From CAZDML01 sp964506645 (lineage in GTDB: Bacteria; Elusimicrobiota; Elusimicrobia; 2-01-FULL-59-12), in contig CAZDML010000007.1 of NCBI GenBank assembly GCA_964506645.1, positions 1-39,987 on the forward strand: a stretch of DNA of 39,987 nt, read 5' to 3'. The notes beneath the pieces were generated by a model. The model saw nothing but the letters and a program-made list of their open reading frames with translations, was not told the DNA's origin and ran no database searches. Of the stretch, positions 15,680 through 24,119 are shown one piece after another (position 1 is the first letter of the stretch; the number at the start of each line of letters is the position of its first letter). A program made the translations under genes and the position numbers.

Positions 15680-16312
15680 CTATTTGGAATAAAGTTCAAC
15701 GATCAGCTGTTCATCGATCGGGAAGGAAATCTCTTCCCGAGTCGGCCAGCTGCGTACTTTGCCAGCGCCATGCGCCGGATTCACTTCGAGCCACGCGGGA
15801 GCTTGGCCTTTCTTCTGAGCCGATGCGATGGCTTGTTGAACGGCAGCGCCCTGGCGCATTTTTTCGGACACCGCGATGCGGTCTCCCGGCTGAACAGCGT
15901 AGGACGGAATGTCCACGCGCTTATCGTTCACCGTAACGTGTCCATGTAAAACAATTTGACGAGCCTGAGCCGAAGACGCGGCAAAACCCATGCGCTTCAC
16001 GATGTTGTCCAAACGGGTTTCAAGCAACCGGAGCAGGTTTTCGCCGGTCAGGCCTGGCATTACTTCTGCCCGGCGGTAATAGTGGCGGAATTGTTCTTCC
16101 GTCAGTCCGGACATCCACTTGGTCTTCTGCTTTTCGCGGAGACGACGTCCGTATTCAGACACCTTGGTGCGTTTCCCGACGTGCATTCCAGGGGCTGACT
16201 TACGTGTGCCTTTATCCAGAATACAGGCGGTGTAGCACTTATCGCCTTTTAAAAAGAGCTTGGTGGCCTCATGGCGGCACCGACGGCAAACAGGACCAAT
16301 GTATCGGCTCAT
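15680..16312 (-). CDS. rpsD: 30S ribosomal protein S4, zinc-type
   Basis: A 210-residue primary 16S rRNA-binding protein that nucleates 30S assembly. The start is set at the ATG at 16312 (MSRYIGPVCRRCRHE). The 11 residues further upstream would run into rpsK and do not match the family. Four cysteines near the N-terminus (C-x2-C, then C-x3-C) indicate a zinc-binding S4, with the second pair one residue closer than in the Thermus protein. An S4 RNA-binding domain lies at about 100-160 (RLDNIVKRMGFA, ARQIVLHGHV). Confidence 0.97.
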   Translation of the reverse strand: MSRYIGPVCRRCRHEATKLFLKGDKCYTACILDKGTRKSAPGMHVGKRTKVSEYGRRLREKQKTKWMSGLTEEQFRHYYRRAEVMPGLTGENLLRLLETRLDNIVKRMGFAASSAQARQIVLHGHVTVNDKRVDIPSYAVQPGDRIAVSEKMRQGAAVQQAIASAQKKGQAPAWLEVNPAHGAGKVRSWPTREEISFPIDEQLIVELYSK

Positions 16313-16314
16313 AA

Positions 16315-16782
16315 CTAGACTCTCCGTGCTTTGGGCGGACGGCACCCGTCGTGTGGGATAGGGGTAATATCCCGAATCGATAAAATCGTAAGGCCTGCAC
16401 CCTGCAGTCCTCGAATGGCCGTTTCACGTCCGGATCCCGGACCTTTGACCAGCACGTGCACTTGCTTCACACCGCATTCCACCGCACGCTTGGCAGCGGC
16501 ATCGGCAGTCACCTGTGCGGCAAATGGCGTGCCTTTCTTCGTTCCCTTAAATCCATTGGCACCGGCAGTGGACCAGACAATCACCTGGCCCTGTTCATCG
16601 GTAATCGACACAATCGTGTTATTAAACGACGACTGGATGTACGCCCGCGCAACGGTCACATTCTTCCACAGTTTCTTTTTGCGAGCTGCGGTGCGAGCGG
16701 CAGCGCCGGCTGCGCCCGTTGCGGGGGCGCCTTCTGCAGAGCGGCGGGGTTTATTTTCCGATGTCGGTTTTTCGTCAGCCAT
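16315..16782 (-). CDS. rpsK: 30S ribosomal protein S11 with N-terminal extension
   Basis: A 155-residue S11, part of the platform near the Shine-Dalgarno helix. The conserved protein begins at about residue 36 (KKLWKNVTVARAYIQSSFNNTIVSITD) and ends HDGCRPPKARRV. The first 35 residues are an Ala/Gly/Lys-rich extension, which most S11 proteins lack or have much shorter. A good AAGGAAGGAA ribosome site at 16782 supports the long start. Confidence 0.97.
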   Translation of the reverse strand: MADEKPTSENKPRRSAEGAPATGAAGAAARTAARKKKLWKNVTVARAYIQSSFNNTIVSITDEQGQVIVWSTAGANGFKGTKKGTPFAAQVTADAAAKRAVECGVKQVHVLVKGPGSGRETAIRGLQGAGLTILSIRDITPIPHDGCRPPKARRV

Positions 16783-16793
16783 AAATTCCTTCC

Positions 16794-17198
16794 TTATTTC
16801 GCCGCGGGCGCGGGAGCGGCGGCCTTGGTTTCGGCGCGTACCGATCCGACGGTCTTACGACGACCGCGCCGGGTTCGTGCATTGGTTTTGGTTCGCTGTC
16901 CACGGCACGGCAAATTCCGACGGTGGCGGAAGCCACGGTAGGAGCCGATATCGATGAGACGGCGGATGTTGCCTTGAATTTCTCGACGTAAATCCCCTTC
17001 AACTTTGTAGTCGCGGGTAATAATGGTGCTGAGCTTGTTAATCTCAGCTTCCGTTAAATTTTTGACGCGGGTCGATGGATCCACCTGCGCTTCCGAAACG
17101 ATGCGCTGCGCGTTCGTGCGGCCGACGCCGTACAAATAGCCGAGCGCGATATCCACGCGCTTTTCTTTCGGAAGGTCTACACCAGAAATACGTGCCAT
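16794..17198 (-). CDS. rpsM: 30S ribosomal protein S13
   Basis: A 134-residue S13 in the 30S head, contacting the P-site tRNA. It has the canonical start ARISGVDLPKEKRVDIALGYLYG and the GSYRGFRHRRNLPCRGQRTKTNARTRRG segment. The last 20 residues form an Ala/Pro/Lys-rich tail beyond the usual end. The ATG has a GAGGAA site. It follows rpmJ by 13 nt. Confidence 0.97.
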   Translation of the reverse strand: MARISGVDLPKEKRVDIALGYLYGVGRTNAQRIVSEAQVDPSTRVKNLTEAEINKLSTIITRDYKVEGDLRREIQGNIRRLIDIGSYRGFRHRRNLPCRGQRTKTNARTRRGRRKTVGSVRAETKAAAPAPAAK

Positions 17199-17211
17199 AA
17201 CAGTTCCTCGC

Positions 17212-17325
17212 TTAGCCCTGACGCTGCTTGTGACGCGGTTCTTTACAAATCACGCGCACAACACCTTTGCGTCGGATGACTTTACATTTTCCACAAATAG
17301 GTTTGACGGATGCTCGTACTCGCAT
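17212..17325 (-). CDS. rpmJ: 50S ribosomal protein L36 (zinc form)
   Basis: A 37-residue protein starting MRVRASVKPICGKCKVIRR with ligands C11, C14, C27 and H32, the zinc-ribbon form of L36. The start ATG is at 17325 and the TAA at 17212. It lies two nt after infA and 13 nt before rpsM, exactly the position of rpmJ in the spc/alpha junction of other bacteria. Confidence 0.96.
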   Translation of the reverse strand: MRVRASVKPICGKCKVIRRKGVVRVICKEPRHKQRQG

Positions 17326-17327
17326 AA

Positions 17328-17546
17328 TTATTTCTCCCGGAACGTAATCCGCCCGCGGGTCAGGTCATAGGGAGACAATTCCACTTTCACCTTATCGCCG
17401 GGCAAAATCTTGATGTAATGCATGCGCATCTTGCCTGAAATATGCGCCAAAACCTGGTGGCCGCCTTCGATTTCTACCTTGAACATGGCATTGGGATAAG
17501 CTTCCAGCACTTTCCCGTCAACTTCGATCTTTTCTTCTTTGCTCAT
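17328..17546 (-). CDS. infA: Translation initiation factor IF-1
   Basis: A 72-residue OB-fold factor that occupies the 30S A site during initiation. It reads MSKEEKIEVDGKVLEAYPNAMF at the start and has HISGKMRMHYIKILPGD in the middle. The ATG at 17546 has a GAGG site. A longer in-frame reading to 17660 lies within map and adds unrelated sequence. It is 11 nt downstream of map. Confidence 0.97.
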   Translation of the reverse strand: MSKEEKIEVDGKVLEAYPNAMFKVEIEGGHQVLAHISGKMRMHYIKILPGDKVKVELSPYDLTRGRITFREK

Positions 17547-17557
17547 GGTCCTCGCAA

Positions 17558-18331
17558 TTAATCGTTGTGCGGCGTCAAAACTTCCGTTCCATGTTCCGTG
17601 ATGGCCACCATCTTTTCGTAGTGCACGGAGAGACTTCCATCCGCTGTCACGACGGTCCAACCATCGGCCTTGTGCTCAATTTCGGCAGTTCCTTCGTTGG
17701 CCATAATCTCCAGCGCAAGAACCAATCCTGGCACGAGCCGCATTCCGGTCCCCGGCTTCCCGTAACAGGGAACATGAGGCTCTTCATGCATCGCGCGCCC
17801 AATGCCGTGTCCGCCGTATTCGCGAACCACATGATATCCCGCATCTTCCACGGGTTTTTGCATCGCATAGGACACGTCCCCTAGACGATTGCCAACCACC
17901 GCAGCTTGGATCGATGCCTCCAGAGAATCCCGTCCCGCTTTCATCAAGCGTTCCTGGGCGGGAGTGGTCTTGCCACCGATCACAAAGGATGTTGCGGTAT
18001 CACCGCAGTAGCCTTCGACAAACATGCCGATATCCAAACTTAAAAGATCACCGTCTTTGAGACGACGCGAACTCGGAATCGAGTGCACGATTTCATCGTT
18101 GACTGAGGTACAGACAACGGCGGGATAACCGCGGTAATTCAAAAACGACGGGATACCGTGCTGCCGCATCATCTTCTCGGCCATGACGTCGATGTCTTTG
18201 GTCGTCATGCCGGCAACCGTTTTGCTTTTTAAGTCCATCAGGATGGCGGCGGTTGCACGTCCGGCCTTCCGTAGTAAATCGATTTCGCGAGGGCTCTTCA
18301 GTTCGATACGCGATTCGCGGGCCACTGCCAT
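17558..18331 (-). CDS. map: Methionine aminopeptidase, type I
   Basis: A 257-residue metalloenzyme that removes the initiator methionine from nascent proteins. All five metal ligands are visible: D100, D111, H175, E208 and E239, in the blocks SLDIGMF, GDTATSF, GGHGIGRAMHEEP, LEIMAN and VHYEKM. H83 is the likely substrate-contact histidine. Its ATG overlaps the adk stop (TAATG), so translation is coupled. The adk-map-infA-rpmJ order is the common spc-operon tail. Confidence 0.98.
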   Translation of the reverse strand: MAVARESRIELKSPREIDLLRKAGRATAAILMDLKSKTVAGMTTKDIDVMAEKMMRQHGIPSFLNYRGYPAVVCTSVNDEIVHSIPSSRRLKDGDLLSLDIGMFVEGYCGDTATSFVIGGKTTPAQERLMKAGRDSLEASIQAAVVGNRLGDVSYAMQKPVEDAGYHVVREYGGHGIGRAMHEEPHVPCYGKPGTGMRLVPGLVLALEIMANEGTAEIEHKADGWTVVTADGSLSVHYEKMVAITEHGTEVLTPHND

Positions 18332-18981
18332 TACTTCGAGATCACACCGGCCACCTGCTTGGCCACATCCTGCACGCTCTCCGAGGCACCGAGGACTTTG
18401 AGAATGCCCTGCTTCTCGTAATATTTCAATAAAGGCGCCGTGCTTTCTTCGTAGACTTCCAACCGCTTCCGAATGGATTCAGGCTGGTCGTCCGCACGTG
18501 TAATCAGTTCGCCGCCGCACTTGTCGCAAATTCCCACCTTCTTCGGTGGTAACGACACTAAATTGTATGTCGCGCCGCACTTGTTACACATTCGGCGCTG
18601 GCCCATGCGGTCCACCACCACAGCCGCATCGACTTTGAAATAAAGCACTTTATCGAGCGGGTGTTTGGCTTTCTGTAAGAAAAGATCTAATGCTTTGGCT
18701 TGATCGAGACTGCGGGGATATCCATCGAGGATAAAACCCTTTTTGCAGTCTTTTTCTTTCAAGCGCTCGCTGACAATCGCGTTGGTCAGCGTGTCCGGTA
18801 CAAGCAAGCCGGAATTAACAAATTGAGAAATCTGTTTGCCGAGCTTGGTGCCGTCCGCAATGGCTTTACGAAAAATCCCGCCGGTCGCAATGGCCGGAAC
18901 GCCTAATGTCTCACTGGCGACCGATGCTTGTGTGCCTTTTCCTGCCCCTGGAGGCCCCAGGAATACTAACCGTTTGCTCAT
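18331..18981 (-). CDS. adk: Adenylate kinase, long form with zinc lid
   Basis: A 216-residue enzyme interconverting ATP + AMP and two ADP. The P-loop GPPGAGKGT is at 9-17, with AMP-binding segments ATGGIFRKA (32-40) and GFILDGYPR (82-90). The lid carries C132, C135, C152 and C155, the structural-zinc form. The ATG at 18981 lies three nt after the secY stop, and the stop shares a base with the map start. Confidence 0.98.
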   Translation of the reverse strand: MSKRLVFLGPPGAGKGTQASVASETLGVPAIATGGIFRKAIADGTKLGKQISQFVNSGLLVPDTLTNAIVSERLKEKDCKKGFILDGYPRSLDQAKALDLFLQKAKHPLDKVLYFKVDAAVVVDRMGQRRMCNKCGATYNLVSLPPKKVGICDKCGGELITRADDQPESIRKRLEVYEESTAPLLKYYEKQGILKVLGASESVQDVAKQVAGVISK

Positions 18982-18984
18982 TGC

Positions 18985-20340
18985 TTACTGGGTACCGCCA
19001 CCGACATTAAACCAGCGGCCTTTAAAAGCCCCTCCACCTTTCATGAAACCGTCGTAGTGACGCATGATCAGGTGTGACTGAATCTGGCCGATCGTGTCTA
19101 AAGCTACGCCGACCATAATCAGCAAAGACGTACCGCCGAACAAATTTGCCAAGTCCTGTGGCATTCCTAGCTGCGCCTGCAGATAATGCGGCAATACCGC
19201 TAAGATCGCGACAAAGAGCGCGCCACCTAATGTAATGCGCTCCAGAATAGCCGTAATGTATTTGGCTGTCGGTTCTCCCGGACGAACCCCTGGAATAAAT
19301 CCACCCCACTTACGCAGGTTTTCAGCAAGTTCATCCGGATTAAAAGCCACGGAGTTATAAAAATAACAAAAGAACAAAATCAGTCCGGCATACACCAGCT
19401 GATAAATCGCATTTCCATTTTCCCAGCGCGCCAAACGTGCAGCCCATGCCGAATGAGGGGCGAACTGTGCAATGGTCATCGGCATTGTCAAAAGAGACAC
19501 GGCAAAGATAACGGCAATCACGCCCGATTGGTCCACTTTGAGTGGCAAGTACGAACTGGAACCGCCGTACATTTTTCGTCCTACGACTCGTTTAGCGTAC
19601 TGCACCGGGATTTTGCGCTGCGCTGTTTCTACCCAGACAACCAAACCCATGATTCCGACTATCAACGCAAGAATCAACAGGCCGCGGAACAACGAAATTT
19701 CTTCAACACGAATGAGCTGAAACAAATGCCCAAGCCCCGTGGGCAGACGGTCGACAATTCCTGAGAAAATAATGAGCGATGTCCCATTTCCAATGCCACG
19801 CTCGGTAATCTGTTCGCCAAGCCACATGATAAAAATAGTTCCTGTGGTCAAGGTGAGCACGGTCAAAGCAATAAAACCAGCACTCGGATTAATGACAATC
19901 GGTACGTTGCCAGGCGTCGGCATGCGGGCAATGGCAAACGTCAACCCAAACGACTGCAGTCCACCCAGGGCCAATGTCAAATAACGTGTAATCTGGTTCA
20001 ACTGCTTACGGCCTTGTTCGCCTTCTTTGGCCAGGCGATCTAAATAAGGAATCACATGCGCACCTTGCAGCAAGCTCATGATGATCGAACTGTTGATGTA
20101 GGGCATAATCCCCATCGAGAAAATCGACAAACGCCCTAACGCACCACCCGAAAAGATGTTTAAAAATCCCAGGAGCGTATTTTCCTGGGCTGCAAAGAGT
20201 GACCGCAGTGCATCGGCATTGACACCGGGGATCGGAATGCTAGCTCCGATACGATAAACAGCGACAATCCCGAGCGTAAAAAGAATTCTCTTTTTGAGCT
20301 CCGGGACTTTGAAAATGTCCGCCAGCGGGTTATTTTCCAT
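18985..20340 (-). CDS. secY: Protein translocase subunit SecY
   Basis: A 451-residue, ten-helix channel of the Sec translocon. It begins NPLADIFKVPELKKRILFTL and has the plug-region PIPGVNADAL, NIFSGGALGRLSIFSMGIMPYI, and the cytosolic loop GFIPGVRPGEPT contacting SecA and the ribosome. It follows rplO by four nt, the conserved spc-operon position. Confidence 0.98.
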   Translation of the reverse strand: MENNPLADIFKVPELKKRILFTLGIVAVYRIGASIPIPGVNADALRSLFAAQENTLLGFLNIFSGGALGRLSIFSMGIMPYINSSIIMSLLQGAHVIPYLDRLAKEGEQGRKQLNQITRYLTLALGGLQSFGLTFAIARMPTPGNVPIVINPSAGFIALTVLTLTTGTIFIMWLGEQITERGIGNGTSLIIFSGIVDRLPTGLGHLFQLIRVEEISLFRGLLILALIVGIMGLVVWVETAQRKIPVQYAKRVVGRKMYGGSSSYLPLKVDQSGVIAVIFAVSLLTMPMTIAQFAPHSAWAARLARWENGNAIYQLVYAGLILFFCYFYNSVAFNPDELAENLRKWGGFIPGVRPGEPTAKYITAILERITLGGALFVAILAVLPHYLQAQLGMPQDLANLFGGTSLLIMVGVALDTIGQIQSHLIMRHYDGFMKGGGAFKGRWFNVGGGTQ

Positions 20341-20344
20341 GCTT

Positions 20345-20794
20345 CTATTTCTTTAAAACTTCGATCTTGCCGCCGGCCTTTTCAATTTTTGTTTTGGCGC
20401 TGGCCGAAAACGCATGGGCCTGCACCGTTAGGGGTTTGGAAAGCTCGCCATCTCCGAGGACCTTTACACGCTCGGACTTTTTGATCAGCCCTTTGTCGTA
20501 GAGCGCCTTAGGAGACACCGCACTGTTGGCATCAAAACGGGCATTCAGTTCTTTCAAATTGATCACGGTCTCCGGGAGATCGAATTGTGTGTGGCGGAAG
20601 CCGCGCTTCGGAATACGACGGATCAGGGGAATCTGACCGCCTTCAAATCCAACCAGACCCGACACGCCAGAACGGGATTTTTGACCCTTCATACCACGCG
20701 TACTCTGTGCGCCATGGCCAGAGCCAATACCGCGTCCAACGATTTTGCGGCGGTGATGGGACCCCGGCGCTGGCTTCAGTTCATCGAGACGCAT
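20345..20794 (-). CDS. rplO: 50S ribosomal protein L15
   Basis: A 149-residue L15 with the N-terminal glycine/basic tail RKIVGRGIGSGHGAQSTRG and GFEGGQIPLIRRIPKRGF. The start is set at the ATG at 20794, giving MRLDELKPAPGSHH. It overlaps the end of rpsE by 14 nt in another frame. That leaves no space for rpmD (L30), which normally separates these two genes. Confidence 0.96.
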   Translation of the reverse strand: MRLDELKPAPGSHHRRKIVGRGIGSGHGAQSTRGMKGQKSRSGVSGLVGFEGGQIPLIRRIPKRGFRHTQFDLPETVINLKELNARFDANSAVSPKALYDKGLIKKSERVKVLGDGELSKPLTVQAHAFSASAKTKIEKAGGKIEVLKK

Positions 20795-21287
20795 CGCTAA
20801 CCACCATTTCCTTGGTACGCAGAACATGCAGCTGTTCTTTGGTACGCAGACTTTTCAGCCCTTCGAGCGTCGCATACACGACGTTGTACGGGTTGGACGA
20901 CCGTAGAGACTTTGTCAAAATATCTTTAATGCCGACAGCGTCAAGCACTGCGCGGACACTGCCGGAAGCAATAACACCTGTTCCCGGAGCCGCCGGTTTC
21001 ATGAGCACGGTGCCGGCGCCGAAACGACCGGTCACCGCATGGGGAATGGTCACGCCCTGGAGCGGGACTTCAATCAAATCTTTTTTCGCGCGGGCCACCG
21101 CTTTCTGAATGGCGGCTTGAATTTCTTTTGCCTTACCGACCGAGGTACCGACATGGCCTTTGCGATCGCCCACCACAACGAGCACACTGAATGAAAAACG
21201 TTTACCGCCCTTCACCACTTTAGCAACGCGGTTAATCGCAACGACTGTTTCGCTAAGTTCCATTCCTGAGACGTTAATACGTGACAC
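20781..21287 (-). CDS. rpsE: 30S ribosomal protein S5
   Basis: A 168-residue S5 with the N-terminal dsRBD-like domain (VVAINRVAKVVKGGKRFSFSVLVVVGD) and a C-terminal domain (VLMKPAAPGTGVIASGSVRAVLD). The start chosen is the GTG at 21287, which follows the rplR stop and an AAAGGAG site at proper distance. A longer ATG reading from 21329 overlaps rplR by 32 nt and adds sequence not seen in S5. Its last 14 nt overlap rplO. Confidence 0.95.
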   Translation of the reverse strand: MSRINVSGMELSETVVAINRVAKVVKGGKRFSFSVLVVVGDRKGHVGTSVGKAKEIQAAIQKAVARAKKDLIEVPLQGVTIPHAVTGRFGAGTVLMKPAAPGTGVIASGSVRAVLDAVGIKDILTKSLRSSNPYNVVYATLEGLKSLRTKEQLHVLRTKEMVVSDASR

Positions 21288-21297
21288 AGAGGCTCCT

Positions 21298-21657
21298 TTA
21301 GAAATCGAGTCCGGCTTTGCGCGCGCCATCCGCCAGGGCTTTCACCCGACCGTGATAAACGTGACCGCCGCGATCGAACACCACTTGTTTAATACCGGCA
21401 GCAATCGCTTTCTTGGCGACGAGTTCTCCGACAGCCTGCGCTGCAGAGACATTTCCACCGGTTTTGAGTTTCAGTTCTGCAGAAAGAGATGAGGCGGCGG
21501 CGAGGGTCTTGCCACTCACATCATCAATGACCTGCGCATAAATATGTTTAAGCGTACGAGCAATAGACAAGCGCGGACGCTGCACCTTGAGCGCTTTGAT
21601 TTTATCGCGAGTTCGCTGACGTCGGTATTCGTATCGTTCGAGGACTAATCCTTGCAT
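21298..21657 (-). CDS. rplR: 50S ribosomal protein L18
   Basis: A 119-residue L18, a 5S rRNA-binding protein. The basic N-terminus (YRRQRTRDKIKAL) is followed by RPRLSIARTLKHIYAQVIDD and the C-terminal FDRGGHVYHGRVKALADGARKAGL block that defines the family. The ATG has an AGGAAA site. It is 16 nt downstream of rplF. Confidence 0.97.
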   Translation of the reverse strand: MQGLVLERYEYRRQRTRDKIKALKVQRPRLSIARTLKHIYAQVIDDVSGKTLAAASSLSAELKLKTGGNVSAAQAVGELVAKKAIAAGIKQVVFDRGGHVYHGRVKALADGARKAGLDF

Positions 21658-21673
21658 AATTGTTTCCTAGTGC

Positions 21674-22249
21674 TTATTTCTTACCGCCAGCGCCGCCACC
21701 CACCGCACCTGCAGCCGCTTTACCGGCCTTGCGAATGATGTGCTCGCCAACGTATTTAATGCCGCTGCCTTTGTAAGGCTCGGGCTTTTTCAAACGGCGG
21801 ATTTGCGCCGCTACTTCACCGACAAGATAAGCATCCACACCCGTAATGGTTAAAAGCGTCATTTTCGGATCGACGGCAATCTTAATGCCAGCTGGAATTT
21901 TGAAGACCGCCGGATGCGCAAACCCCAGCGTCATGGTGAGCTTATCTCCCGCCACTTGCGCGCGGTATCCGAGACCCACAATTTCCAGTTCTTTCTTAAA
22001 TCCGTGTGTCACACCAATAATGGCATTGTTAATAAGGGAGCGGGCCAATCCATGCAGGTGGCCGCCTTCTTCATCGTTTAAATCCACGAGCGCTACCGTT
22101 GCCTGGTTCTTGTCCACTTTTACGGACACGTGCGGAGGTAGCACCTGAGACATCTTACCCAGCGGACCTTGAACTTCGACGGCGCCGGGCTTAATATCCA
22201 GTTTTACTTTTTCAGGAATCGTGATCGGTGACTTTCCAATTCGGCTCAT
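21674..22249 (-). CDS. rplF: 50S ribosomal protein L6
   Basis: A 191-residue L6 of two related domains, beginning MSRIGKSPITIPEKVKLDI and ending in the EPYKGSGIKYVGEHIIRKAGK signature. A short Ala/Gly/Lys tail (about 177-191) extends beyond the usual C-terminus. The gene starts seven nt after rpsH without a clear ribosome site, so coupling is likely. Confidence 0.97.
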   Translation of the reverse strand: MSRIGKSPITIPEKVKLDIKPGAVEVQGPLGKMSQVLPPHVSVKVDKNQATVALVDLNDEEGGHLHGLARSLINNAIIGVTHGFKKELEIVGLGYRAQVAGDKLTMTLGFAHPAVFKIPAGIKIAVDPKMTLLTITGVDAYLVGEVAAQIRRLKKPEPYKGSGIKYVGEHIIRKAGKAAAGAVGGGAGGKK

Positions 22250-22256
22250 AAAATGG

Positions 22257-22655
22257 TTACCAGACCTGACAGATGAGTTCGCCGCCTACTTTCGCTTGAA
22301 ACGCCTGGCGGTCGGTCAACAACCCTTTCGATGTAGAGACAATCATCACAGAACCGGCTTCGCCGCGTTTTGCGAAAGCGGTGTAAGGGCGGTATACGCG
22401 CAAGCCGGGTTTCGACAGGCGCTTAATACCACGGATCACTTCTTGTTTCGGTGGAGCGTACTTCAAATAGACGCGGATGAACGGACGTTTCTTGCCATCT
22501 TCCATCACTTTGTAGTTCGCAATAAAGCCTTCGGCTTTAAGAATGCGGATCATCGCCACTTTAGTACGAGATGCCGGAACATCCACCTTTTCGAAGAAGC
22601 GGTGGCTGCCGTTACGGATATACGTTAAAAGTTCTGCAATAGGATCTGTGGTCAT
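22257..22655 (-). CDS. rpsH: 30S ribosomal protein S8
   Basis: A 132-residue S8 that binds 16S rRNA helix 21. It begins TTDPIAELLTYIRNG and ends with the SKPGLRVYRPY and GSVMIVSTSKGLLTDRQAF block typical of the family. In gammaproteobacteria S8 represses the spc operon. No such target was identified here. It is five nt after rpsN. Confidence 0.97.
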   Translation of the reverse strand: MTTDPIAELLTYIRNGSHRFFEKVDVPASRTKVAMIRILKAEGFIANYKVMEDGKKRPFIRVYLKYAPPKQEVIRGIKRLSKPGLRVYRPYTAFAKRGEAGSVMIVSTSKGLLTDRQAFQAKVGGELICQVW

Positions 22656-22660
22656 AGAAG

Positions 22661-22846
22661 TTACCAGCTCGATTTAGTAACGCCCGGGATTTCCCCACGG
22701 TGCGCCATTTTTCGGAAACACAAACGGCATAAACCAAAATCACGATAAAAAGATCGACCGCGTCCGCAGTTTCGGCATCGGTTGCGGAACCGAGTAGCGA
22801 ACTTAAGTCTTTTACGCATCTTTGCAACTGTTGAAATTCGAGCCAC
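22661..22846 (-). CDS. rpsN: 30S ribosomal protein S14 type Z
   Basis: A 61-residue zinc-binding S14. Two C-x2-C pairs are visible (RCRNCGRGRS and LCRLCFRKMA), followed by HRGEIPGVTKSSW. The start is a GTG at 22846, preceded by AAGGAG at proper distance. It lies nine nt after rplE in the standard spc order. Confidence 0.97.
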   Translation of the reverse strand: MARISTVAKMRKRLKFATRFRNRCRNCGRGRSFYRDFGLCRLCFRKMAHRGEIPGVTKSSW

Positions 22847-22855
22847 AACGTCTCC

Positions 22856-23440
22856 TTAGTTCTTTTTTGCTGCTTTCGCTTCTTCCTGCTTAAAAGGCAT
22901 GCCAAAAAGCGTCAGCATCGCCCGCGCGCGTTCATCGCTTTGCGCGTTAGTCACCATGGTGATATTCAGGCCACGGACTTTCGGGGATTTATCGAGTTCG
23001 ACTTCCGGGAAAATGTGTTGTTCATTCAAGCCGAGGTTGTAGTTCCCACGTCCATCGAACGAACGCGAGTTTAGACCACGGAAGTCGCGAATACGAGGGA
23101 CAGCCGCATTAATGAAACGATCCAGGAATTCATACATCCGCGCACCGCGCAACGTCACACGCAGACCGATGGGCATGCCTTCACGAAGTTTAAAGTTTGA
23201 AATCGATTTCTTAGCTCTGCGAACCTGGGGCTTTTGGCCAACAATCGCCGAAAGTTCGGCAGCAGCCACATCAATGGCTTTAATATCGTCCTTGGCATCA
23301 TTGACACCCATATTGACGATGATTTTCTGGAGCCGAGGAACCTGGAACGGGTTCTTTAAGTCAAAACGTTCAATCATCCCAGGAATAACGACTTTCTGGT
23401 AATGATCCCGCATTCGTGTTGAGTGTTTGGGTTGGGTCAT
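22856..23440 (-). CDS. rplE: 50S ribosomal protein L5
   Basis: A 194-residue L5, 5S rRNA-binding and part of the central protuberance. It has the QVPRLQKIIVNMGV, RRAKKSISNFKLREGMPIG and FRGLNSRSFDGRGNYNLG segments. The start is the ATG at 23440, which overlaps the rplX stop by four bases (ATGA). The further upstream ATG at 23461 lies within rplX and is less likely. Confidence 0.96.
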   Translation of the reverse strand: MTQPKHSTRMRDHYQKVVIPGMIERFDLKNPFQVPRLQKIIVNMGVNDAKDDIKAIDVAAAELSAIVGQKPQVRRAKKSISNFKLREGMPIGLRVTLRGARMYEFLDRFINAAVPRIRDFRGLNSRSFDGRGNYNLGLNEQHIFPEVELDKSPKVRGLNITMVTNAQSDERARAMLTLFGMPFKQEEAKAAKKN

Positions 23441-23751
23441 GACACCATCATCTCCCCGCATTTACGGCATACGCGCGCTTTGGCTCCATCGTTCAAACGG
23501 TCCATCTTTGGACGCATGGCCCGATTACATTTCGGACAAATCAACATCACATTAGAAATATGCAATGAGGCTTCTTTCTCCCGAATGCCGCCGGGCTGAC
23601 TCTGCGTCGGGCGCGAATGACGCTTCACTAAATTGATTTTGGACACAAGAACGCGGCCATCCTCTTTGAGTACCTGGATGACTTCGCCTTGCTTGCCGCG
23701 ATTTTTCCCCGCGAGCACGAGCACTTTATCTTTCTTACGAATGGCAATCAT
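23437..23751 (-). CDS. rplX: 50S ribosomal protein L24 with zinc ribbon
   Basis: A 104-residue L24, an early assembly protein. A KOW segment lies near the N-terminus (KDKVLVLAGKNRGKQGEV). The C-terminal part has two cysteine pairs (ICPKCNR and VCRKCGE), a probable zinc ribbon. It overlaps rplN by one base (TAATG) and rplE by four (ATGA). Confidence 0.97.
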   Translation of the reverse strand: MIAIRKKDKVLVLAGKNRGKQGEVIQVLKEDGRVLVSKINLVKRHSRPTQSQPGGIREKEASLHISNVMLICPKCNRAMRPKMDRLNDGAKARVCRKCGEMMVS

Positions 23752-24119
23752 TACACAACCTCAGGAGCGAGCGAAATAATTTTGATGTAGTTCCGTTCGC
23801 GAAGTTCGCGAGCGATCGGGCCGAAAATACGCGTCCCCTTCGGTTCGCCTTCGTCATCAATCACGCAGGCCGCATTGTCGTCAAATTTCACATAGCTGCC
23901 ATCGGCGCGGCGCTGTTCGCGAACCGTACGCACAATGACGGCTTTCACAACATCCCCTTTTTTAATCGTAGCGGTGGGCAGAGCGTCCTGCACCGAGCAA
24001 ACAATACGATCACCCAGGCCGGCATAGCGGCGACGGGTACCGCCGGAAACGCGGAAACACCGCAGTTTACGGGCGCCGGAATTATCGGCAACGTTTAAAA
24101 TAGCGCGTTCTTGAATCAT
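23751..24119 (-). CDS. rplN: 50S ribosomal protein L14
   Basis: A 122-residue L14 at the subunit interface. It begins MIQERAILNVADNSGARKLRCFRVSGG and ends IFGPIARELRERNYIKIISLAPEV, both family signatures. Length is exactly normal. It overlaps the rpsQ stop by four bases (ATGA). Confidence 0.98.
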   Translation of the reverse strand: MIQERAILNVADNSGARKLRCFRVSGGTRRRYAGLGDRIVCSVQDALPTATIKKGDVVKAVIVRTVREQRRADGSYVKFDDNAACVIDDEGEPKGTRIFGPIARELRERNYIKIISLAPEVV

